Part shown: positions 24,198 to 30,118 of the stretch, one piece after another
Layout: each line of letters opens with the position of its first letter
Numbering within the stretch: position 1 is the first letter of the stretch
NCBI GenBank assembly: GCA_964495465.1
Contig: CAZBWE010000020.1
Span: 1 to 30,118 of the forward strand
Source: CAZBWE01 sp964495465
GTDB taxonomy: Bacteria > Planctomycetota > Phycisphaerae > Sedimentisphaerales > Anaerobacaceae
DNA: 30,118 nucleotides
Direction: 5' to 3'
Position numbers and translations under genes: made by a program
Notes under the pieces: generated by a model
The model's input: the letters and a program-made list of their open reading frames with translations, nothing else
Database searches by the model: none
Told to the model about the DNA's origin: nothing

Positions 24198-25394
24198 ATG
24201 AAAAGAATAAGCCACAAGAACTACCCGGTTGGCCGTTTATACCTGCGATTGATGCCTGTCGTAGTATGGCTGGCGGTCGTGGCAGTCGTGGTTGGGCTCT
24301 TTTCCCAGAGAGCCAAACGTTTTGAAGTTATCGGCATAGCTGAAGGTCAGATATACCAAGTCGCCGCTACAACCTCCGGGCGAATAACAGACATCCCCGT
24401 TGAATTGTTTAGTGAGGTCAAGAAAGGCCAGACCGTAGCAGTAATAAATACTGTGCTCGAGAATGAAATGACGTCCGAACAAATACAAGCTCAATTGGCA
24501 ACCATTCAGGCAGAAGTGGAACACCTGCTGGCTCAATTAAACACTTCTAAAGATACGCTCCTCGCCGACAAATCCGACCGAGAAAACAACCATATTGCAG
24601 ATATGAGAAGATTTGCCGTGGACGTTGAGAACGCAAGACTTGAAATACTAAGGTTGAAAGCGCTGCTCGCATCCGACCAAATAGTGCTGGGGGACCTTGC
24701 TATGGAAGTCAAAATCACCCAGCATCTTCTCAAGCAGGAAGCCGTCACGCCCTACGAATTGCAGAAAGCAAAGGTCCAATACAACACTCTGGCACAAAAG
24801 ATTGCCGAGAACGAGCAAATGCTTGAGCAGGCAAAAAAAGACCTTCAGGAAGCGATTCAGCGACAGGATGAATATGCAAAACAGGAACTATACATACCTC
24901 CGGTGGACAATGCTCTCGATGTTATACGCAATGCGGCAAAGGTTCAGGAGCGGCTAAAGGACGAATTGCTGGCGGCACTTGAGGCATTAGAATCACGCAA
25001 GGCATTAGAATTAAAGGCCCCCTTTGATGGCGTGGTCACACGTGTTCAGGATAGAACAGGCAAACTAATTTTCCGTAAGCCTGGAGAGGTTGTTTTAGCG
25101 GGCGACCCGATATTAACTATAGCAGAATCCAGACCCACCGAAATTATCGCCTATGTCAGCGAAGTTCAAACACACCAAATCGAAAAAGGAATGAAGGTGG
25201 AACTTATCAAAACCAATAAACCGGAACAAATTGCGTATTCAAAGATAACTTACGTCGGGCCAAACATTGAGCAGATGCCGATGCAGTTGTGGCGTAATCC
25301 CAACTTCCCCCAGTGGGGCCGACCATTCCGTGTAGAAGTCCCGGATAAAATGGAGCTGTTAATAGGTGAGACGATTGGAATACGCAAGCTATAG
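24198..25394 (+). CDS. HlyD-type membrane fusion (periplasmic adaptor) protein
   Basis: 398 residues. One N-terminal membrane helix (~19-37, MPVVVWLAVVAVVVGLF), then a split lipoyl/barrel-sandwich domain (GRITDIPVELFSEVKKGQTVAVI and, after the hairpin, LKAPFDGVVTRVQDRTGKL). Between them is a long heptad-rich alpha-hairpin (~85-265). A beta-barrel and membrane-proximal part ends the protein. Such adaptors bridge an inner-membrane transporter to a TolC channel. Here the gene before it encodes DUF4956 and the gene after it a TolC-type channel; no pump gene is nearby. GGAGG at the end of the preceding gene lies 12 bases before the ATG. Confidence 0.9.
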   Translation: MKRISHKNYPVGRLYLRLMPVVVWLAVVAVVVGLFSQRAKRFEVIGIAEGQIYQVAATTSGRITDIPVELFSEVKKGQTVAVINTVLENEMTSEQIQAQLATIQAEVEHLLAQLNTSKDTLLADKSDRENNHIADMRRFAVDVENARLEILRLKALLASDQIVLGDLAMEVKITQHLLKQEAVTPYELQKAKVQYNTLAQKIAENEQMLEQAKKDLQEAIQRQDEYAKQELYIPPVDNALDVIRNAAKVQERLKDELLAALEALESRKALELKAPFDGVVTRVQDRTGKLIFRKPGEVVLAGDPILTIAESRPTEIIAYVSEVQTHQIEKGMKVELIKTNKPEQIAYSKITYVGPNIEQMPMQLWRNPNFPQWGRPFRVEVPDKMELLIGETIGIRKL

Positions 25395-25471
25395 ACGAGC
25401 CCAAGGTGGTGGGTATGTTCCAGGCAGAAAGAGATTTAAAACCTTTTTAATATAAAAACAACGTTAAATAT

Positions 25472-27319
25472 ATGACTTTTAGTTGCTTCAATACAAAAAG
25501 TTTGTGCCTGACTATATGCGGTCTTGTCGGCGTCTGGGGATTAAGCGGATGCGGGTCGAAGGACTACAAACAGGACGCCGATGAAAGAGTTTACAAAATC
25601 ATTGACCAGAAATGGCAAAGTGATTTCGGCAGCAAATCCAACTACAAAATCAGCGATACTACTCCATCACCGAATGATGTTCAAATCGAAAGAGCCGTTC
25701 CTGCATCCGGCATACTGACCCTGCCACAAGCAGTAGCTCTGGCAACAGCTTACAATCGCGAATATCAAACTCAAAAAGAAGCCCTTTATATCAAGGCTCT
25801 GGATTTAAGGTTGTTTCGGCATAATTTTGAAATGCAGTTTTTCGGCAGTGGAACCGCCGGATATACTAAACTAAGGGGTAGAGAAGGACTGCACATAGCC
25901 TCCGGCACACCTGACTTTGGCCAATTAAGCAGTAACCCTGATGGTATCGAAAGTGTTGATTTTGATATTAAAGATGTTGATGTGGATGGTAACCACGTTA
26001 CTATTAAGGGTATGGATTTTGATAGGAAAGTTGATGATGTTGATAGAATCGACTTCGGTGGGGACATGATTGACGCTCATGGTGGCGGTGGGTCTGGCAT
26101 CGGTTTCAATCAATTGCTGTCTACTGGCGCTGTGATAAGCAGTAATATTGCAATTAGCTGGATTCGTATACTTACTGGTAATCTGGAGGGCGGCCTTTTG
26201 ACTTCCGTCTTAAGCGCCTCTGTAACGCAGCCATTGCTTCGTGGCAGTGACCGCAAGGTCGTTTTGGAAAATCTCACACAGGCAGAAAGAGACACATTAT
26301 ATCAGGTGCGCTCGTTTAATCGGTTTCGTAAAACATTCGTGGTATCTACTATAAGTCAATACTACCTGGTTCTGCAGCAGTATGATGCAATGAGATATGC
26401 GCAGAGGAATTACAACACTCTGAAGTGGCTATATGATAAGGTGGATTTATTAGCTAAAGCAGGACGCCTACCCAAGGAAGAACAGGAACAAGCCCGCCAG
26501 GAAACACTCCAAGCGCTGGACATATATATTCTGGCTGAAAAAGAATATAAACAGGCCCTCGACGAATTTAAGATAACCCTGGGCTTACCCACCACTGCCG
26601 AATTTCAGCTCGATACAAATGAAATCGATTCTCTCAAGACCAAAGAAATGACTTATCCGCTCTTTTCTGAAAATGAAGCCATCAAAACCGCCTTGGCTCG
26701 ACGTTTAGACCTTGTCAATAGTGCCGATGCTATTTATGACGCCCAACGCAAGGTGTTTGTTGCTGCTGATAGTCTCAGGGCCCAATTAGATTTGGGAGCG
26801 AAAGTCAATATACCTTTGCAGGACATTAGTTCATCAAACACGAAGATTTTACAGGATTTGTATTTGTATGGCTTGCAGGCAGATTTGCCGTTTGACCGCG
26901 TTGCGGAACAGAATATCTATCGTAAGGCCCTTATTGCACTGAACCAGCGAGAGCGAGAGTATGAACTGGCAAAAGACACAGTTACGCTGGAAATTCGTCA
27001 GGCATATCGGGACCTGAAAGAAGCGGCCCAGCGCTATCATGTCCAGACGGAAGCTCTCAAACTGGCCGAGAAACGGCTCAAAAATACATTCCTGCTCCTC
27101 CAATGCGGTCGGGCAAGCAGCCGGCGGGTGCTTCGTGCACAGGTGGACTTACTCGGCACCCAGAACACCGCTACAGAGGCCCTGGTCAACTATATGATTG
27201 CCACTTTGAGTTTCTATCGTGACACGGAGGTGCTCCAGGTTCGACCTGATGGAATGTGGCAAAGACCCGGCTCCTCGACCTACACAACAAAGCTACAACA
27301 GGTGGCTGTAACCAGGTAG
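25472..27319 (+). CDS. TolC-family outer-membrane channel lipoprotein
   Basis: 615 residues. Signal peptide with lipobox GLSGC (acylated Cys27), as in many outer-membrane factors. Two outer-membrane efflux (OEP) repeats are seen. The first starts at ILTLPQAVALATAYNREYQTQKE and includes NLTQAERDTLYQVRSFNRFRK. The second starts near EAIKTALARRLDLVNSADAIYDAQRK and ends ELAKDTVTLEIRQAYRDLKEAAQRY with DLLGTQNTATEALVNYMIATL. It should form a trimeric outer-membrane barrel and periplasmic tunnel receiving the HlyD-type adaptor. Residues ~148-212 are an acidic, glycine-containing insert (DFDIKDVDVDGN..., DAHGGGGSG) at a position where the first extracellular barrel loop is expected. The gene follows the adaptor by 77 bases. 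Usual TolC length is 430-500, so the insert and N-terminal extension explain the excess. Confidence 0.9.
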   Translation: MTFSCFNTKSLCLTICGLVGVWGLSGCGSKDYKQDADERVYKIIDQKWQSDFGSKSNYKISDTTPSPNDVQIERAVPASGILTLPQAVALATAYNREYQTQKEALYIKALDLRLFRHNFEMQFFGSGTAGYTKLRGREGLHIASGTPDFGQLSSNPDGIESVDFDIKDVDVDGNHVTIKGMDFDRKVDDVDRIDFGGDMIDAHGGGGSGIGFNQLLSTGAVISSNIAISWIRILTGNLEGGLLTSVLSASVTQPLLRGSDRKVVLENLTQAERDTLYQVRSFNRFRKTFVVSTISQYYLVLQQYDAMRYAQRNYNTLKWLYDKVDLLAKAGRLPKEEQEQARQETLQALDIYILAEKEYKQALDEFKITLGLPTTAEFQLDTNEIDSLKTKEMTYPLFSENEAIKTALARRLDLVNSADAIYDAQRKVFVAADSLRAQLDLGAKVNIPLQDISSSNTKILQDLYLYGLQADLPFDRVAEQNIYRKALIALNQREREYELAKDTVTLEIRQAYRDLKEAAQRYHVQTEALKLAEKRLKNTFLLLQCGRASSRRVLRAQVDLLGTQNTATEALVNYMIATLSFYRDTEVLQVRPDGMWQRPGSSTYTTKLQQVAVTR

Positions 27320-27342
27320 GGCAGTCATACACGGCAGATTTA

Positions 27343-27356
27343 CTGTCAAGTGACAG
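27343..27356. promoter_or_regulatory. 14-bp palindrome before the second LTD gene
   Basis: CTGTCA-AG-TGACAG is a perfect inverted repeat 66-79 bases upstream of the likely start of the LTD/dockerin-like gene and 24 bases after the TolC-type stop. It could be an operator or a short RNA hairpin. No T run follows, so it is not an obvious terminator. Confidence 0.35.
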
Positions 27357-27421
27357 CTCAAATAAAGCAGTTTAATTGGCGATATGTCATTTTTGGACGG
27401 CAAATAATCGCAGGAAAGGCG

Positions 27422-28540
27422 ATGAGAAAAATGCGTAAGAAGTATTTGGCGCTCTATTTGGTCGCTATTTTTTCAGGGACCGTCATAGGAGCCGATGTTA
27501 TTCTCAATGAGTATAACGCCGTGGGCAGCACTAATTTCCTCAATGGCGGAAACGCATCCGCTGATGCCGATAACGGCCGAGCATCCGACAGCTATTTGGG
27601 CCGTGTTATGGGGAACGGCGGTGACTGGTTCGAATTGGTTGTCATTACCGACCATTTGGATATGAGGAACTGGATGCTCGAGATTTACGAGGATGAAATA
27701 CTTGATGAAACTTTAGACTTAACCAATCACTCAATCTGGTCGGATTTACGCAGCGGCACTATTATCACGGTATCCGAAGATGTAGAAAGTGATATTAGTT
27801 ATAATCCCGCTACAGGCGACTGGTGGATAAACGTCCAGGCAAATGACAATGCTAATGGAGTATATATAGAAAATTCCAATTTTCCAGTCAGCAATAATAA
27901 CTGGCAACTAAGAATAAAAAATGCCGGTGGCACCATTATATTCGGCCCTGCGGGTGAAGGTATCAGTCCTGCAAGCGGAATCAGTGATACGGAGATATTC
28001 CGGCTTGAAGATGACCCAAGCACTTTAATTACTCCGAGTTCAACCAGCTATGATGACGGCAAGGATTTTAGCACATTTGGTGCCCCTAACCGATGGGGCG
28101 AACAAGATTTTAATGAGTTGCGCACTGTTTCCGCCGACCCCGCTTCTATTACTTTATTAGACCCTGATGGAGCAGAGGTAATAAAGACTGGTATTATCTA
28201 TACGATTACCTGGCAAAATCAAGGGACAATTGACCAAATTCTAATTGAATTCTCCATTGATAATGGCAAAACATGGTCGGAGGTTTATCCGCCGAACGTC
28301 GGCAACAGCGGCCAATATGACTGGTTTGTGCCGATGGTTGATGCCCAACAATGCCTGGTCCGCATCAGCAGCGCTTTTAATCCGTCTGTTTACGATGTTA
28401 GTAATGGAACTTTTTCGATATATCAATGCGGCCTCCCGGGTGATGTAAACGGCGACTGCATTGTAAATTTCTATGACTTTGCAGTTATGGCTTTAGATTG
28501 GTTAAGTTGCGCTAATCCCTACAACCCATTCTGTGAATAG
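27422..28540 (+). CDS. Secreted LTD-like protein with C-terminal dockerin-like motif
   Basis: 372 residues from the preferred ATG at 27422, which has AGGAAAGG just upstream; an upstream GTG at 27350 would add 24 residues before the signal peptide. The signal peptide is RKKYLALYLVAIFSGTVIGA. The N-terminal half begins VILNEYNAVGSTNFLNGG and includes GGDWFELVVITDHLDMRNWML, an LTD-like beta-sandwich. A second beta domain (~222-330: ITLLDPDGAEVI, YTITWQNQGTIDQILIEFSID, SGQYDWFVP) resembles fibronectin or Kre9-type modules. The C-terminus GDVNGDCIVNFYDFAVMALDWL followed by CANPYNPFCE is one dockerin-like calcium repeat with a two-cysteine tail. It has no enzyme motif; a surface-adhesion or cargo role is likely. 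It follows the TolC-type gene. Confidence 0.8.
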   Translation: MRKMRKKYLALYLVAIFSGTVIGADVILNEYNAVGSTNFLNGGNASADADNGRASDSYLGRVMGNGGDWFELVVITDHLDMRNWMLEIYEDEILDETLDLTNHSIWSDLRSGTIITVSEDVESDISYNPATGDWWINVQANDNANGVYIENSNFPVSNNNWQLRIKNAGGTIIFGPAGEGISPASGISDTEIFRLEDDPSTLITPSSTSYDDGKDFSTFGAPNRWGEQDFNELRTVSADPASITLLDPDGAEVIKTGIIYTITWQNQGTIDQILIEFSIDNGKTWSEVYPPNVGNSGQYDWFVPMVDAQQCLVRISSAFNPSVYDVSNGTFSIYQCGLPGDVNGDCIVNFYDFAVMALDWLSCANPYNPFCE

Positions 28541-28621
28541 TTACCAGGACCAAGGGATAATCAAGAAAAAATCTGCCCGCATTCGGGACATTAAATTTAA
28601 CATCATCTTTTCGGTGATTTA

Positions 28622-29650
28622 TTAATCGGCTGGTTTTGGCCCTATTTCTGGTAGCTGGCCAGCGAGAAGTCTGCCTATTGATTTCAGGGTCTCGAACCGC
28701 ATAAGAATGATTCTTATAATTGCAGTCATCGGCACTGCTAAAAACATACCTATAATCCCCCACAAAAGTCCCCAAAAAGCCAATGCCAGAAGCATAACTA
28801 CAGGATGCAACTGAAGCCCTTTGCCCATTATTTTAGGTTCGATTATGTTGCCTATAGTTATTTGTGTCATTCCGGGGATGAGTATGACCAGTAGCACCGG
28901 CCAGAAACTTTGAAACTGAGCAACGGCGACGGGGAGGGGCAAAAAAGTTGCGACTATCGAACCGATAGACGGGATAAAGTTCAGCAGGAAAGCAAGAATC
29001 CCGAAAACGGCCGCCAGCTTTAAACCAGACAGCGTAAGAACAATCCAGACTAAAGTCCCCGTTATTAACGAGATAGTTGTTTTGGTGAAGATGTATCGGC
29101 GAATTTGCTTCTCTATGTCACTATAGATGTCTTTTTTAATCGCCCTTGAGTCACGTCCTATCAGTAAAAAGATAACGAATACGGAAACCAGAGTTACACC
29201 GGAAAAGAAGCTGATGATTTTTCCGAAAGTGTTCGTGGCGAATTTTGGAATGGCGTTTTGAAGATTGGTTATTATTTGTTGCTGGTCAAAGGAGATGCCC
29301 CAGTCTTTTATTTTCAGAAACATTTTTTCCATAAGACCGGTAAAGTCATCGGTGTATTGTCCGGCTGTGGAGATGATAGTTTGTATCGCCTGGCTGGCAA
29401 GGATATATATCAGTGTAAGTATTATCAGCACGATAAGAAGGGTTGTTGTTATGGCAATAGGACGGGGAATTTTGAGGCGGAGTATCTGGAAATCAAGCAG
29501 AGGTGAAACAAGCAGGTAAATAAAGACCGCCAACACGAATGGGATGAGAACCGAGCGGGCGAAAAGCAGTGTGGTGCCAATGGCTACAACGGCAATAATT
29601 ATTATGGAGCTTGTTACGAGCCAGTCGTGTTCTTTATTGATATCAATCAT
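28622..29650 (-). CDS. AI-2E family transporter (PerM/YdiK-like)
   Basis: 342 residues with about eight membrane helices and the family layout: two or three N-terminal helices (FARSVLIPFVLAVFIYLLVSPLLDFQ), a soluble stretch with DWGISFDQQQI, then a helix bundle with FLLNFIPSIGSIVATFLPLPVA and LVILIPGMTQITIGNIIEPKIMGKGLQLHPV, the most conserved motif. Members export autoinducer-2, act as Na+/H+ antiporters or carry other solutes, so the substrate cannot be assigned. AAGGA lies immediately before the ATG. The gene is divergent from leuS and converges on the LTD gene. Confidence 0.92.
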   Translation of the reverse strand: MIDINKEHDWLVTSSIIIIAVVAIGTTLLFARSVLIPFVLAVFIYLLVSPLLDFQILRLKIPRPIAITTTLLIVLIILTLIYILASQAIQTIISTAGQYTDDFTGLMEKMFLKIKDWGISFDQQQIITNLQNAIPKFATNTFGKIISFFSGVTLVSVFVIFLLIGRDSRAIKKDIYSDIEKQIRRYIFTKTTISLITGTLVWIVLTLSGLKLAAVFGILAFLLNFIPSIGSIVATFLPLPVAVAQFQSFWPVLLVILIPGMTQITIGNIIEPKIMGKGLQLHPVVMLLALAFWGLLWGIIGMFLAVPMTAIIRIILMRFETLKSIGRLLAGQLPEIGPKPAD

Positions 29651-29778
29651 GTCCTTGCCTTTGGAAATTTATGTTAATTTTAAGTTCAGAAGAACATCAA
29701 ATCAAGGGTGTAATATGGTTCGATTTGGGGTGTGGAGGCGTATTTCCAGCCGAGCAGTGTTGGTAGGGCTGTTTTTGG

Positions 29779-29807
29779 TTGATATTTGGCTGGCAATTAC
29801 ATAAAAT
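29779..29807 (+). promoter_or_regulatory. Sigma70-type promoter of leuS
   Basis: TTGATA (29779-29784), exactly 17 bases, TAAAAT (29802-29807). Transcription would start near 29814, leaving a leader of about 15 bases that includes GAGGT as ribosome binding site. There is no room for a T-box or attenuator. Confidence 0.7.
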
Positions 29808-29828
29808 AGTGGTTTTGAGGTAATCTCG

Positions 29829-30118
29829 ATGAGTAGCAATAAGGAATTTTACAGGTTTAACGAAATAGAAAAAAAGTGGCAGCAATTCTGGGAAGAACAT
29901 AAAGTATTCAATGCAAAGGACTGCGACACATCTAAGCCCAAATACTATGTTCTGGATATGTTTCCCTATCCAAGCGGTGAAGGATTGCATGTCGGCCATC
30001 CCGAAGGTTATACCGCAAGCGATATAGTCGCACGGCATAAACGAATGAAGGGCTTTAATGTCTTGCATCCTTTCGGCTGGGACGCATTCGGCCTGCCGGC
30101 TGAACAGCACGCCATCAA
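29829..30118 (+). CDS. leuS: Leucyl-tRNA synthetase, N-terminal part (partial)
   Basis: The first 96 codons; the gene runs off the window. Leucyl-tRNA synthetase charges tRNA-Leu. Recognition rests on YRFNEIEKKWQQFWEEHKVF, then MFPYPSGEGLHVGHPEGYT, which contains the class I HIGH signature as HVGH, and LHPFGWDAFGLPAEQHA. These are hallmark N-terminal segments of bacterial LeuS. GAGG about 8 bases upstream supports the ATG. Confidence 0.97.
   Translation, partial: MSSNKEFYRFNEIEKKWQQFWEEHKVFNAKDCDTSKPKYYVLDMFPYPSGEGLHVGHPEGYTASDIVARHKRMKGFNVLHPFGWDAFGLPAEQHAI

Noticed and set aside
28541..28621. Terminator between the convergent LTD and AI-2E genes
   Set aside because: CCCG-CATT-CGGG is only a 4-bp stem and no T run follows, so I could not support it.

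Overview
The window looks like chromosomal DNA of a Planctomycetota bacterium, most likely class Phycisphaerae and close to Sedimentisphaerales. This is inferred from protein features, not from a marker gene. The clues are a PEP-CTERM secreted protein, dockerin-like stretches of the form GDxNGDC...WL, lamin-tail (LTD) domains joined to a CotH kinase domain, a PilX-like pseudopilin and a GH130 enzyme. The one tRNA gene does not encode its CCA end.

Layout. (1) 1-2.1 kb: the last 28 codons of folP (+), converging on a small secreted acidic peptide and a PilX-like protein with an apparent beta-helix (both -). (2) 2.2-9.9 kb, minus strand: a cofactor and repair block. uvrB, nadC, birA and lpdA are tightly packed and look like one operon. 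A self-contained PEP-CTERM gene follows, then a fused lipB-lipA gene. The PEP-CTERM terminator lies inside the longest lipBA reading frame, which moves the lipBA start to 3749. (3) 9.9-10.7 kb: a REP-associated tyrosine transposase (RAYT) with two REP hairpins on each side. (4) 10.7-14.4 kb: an M14 peptidase lipoprotein (-), priA (+), a CTAAAGT-type repeat and tRNA-Pro(CGG). (5) 14.3-15.9 kb: a 1.5-kb mini-island carrying one MFS transporter, bounded by an exact 45-bp direct repeat of the tRNA 3' end. (6) 15.9-17.2 kb: a GH130 glycosidase/phosphorylase (-). (7) 17.2-28.5 kb, plus strand: a 1,678-residue dockerin-like/LTD/CotH protein, then VTC-domain protein, DUF4956 membrane protein, HlyD-type adaptor, TolC-type outer-membrane lipoprotein and a second LTD/dockerin-like protein. 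(8) 28.6-30.1 kb: an AI-2E family permease (-) and the start of leuS (+).

The most interesting region is 17.2-28.5 kb. A triphosphate-tunnel (VTC) enzyme and a DUF4956 membrane protein sit directly before a periplasmic adaptor and an outer-membrane channel, with no ABC, RND or MFS pump. Two secreted LTD proteins flank the set, one with a CotH kinase-like domain. This fits an envelope-spanning export or surface-modification system that joins polyphosphate-type chemistry to secreted proteins. The function is inference; the gene order and motifs can be read directly. The second notable feature is the integrase-less single-gene island at tRNA-Pro.
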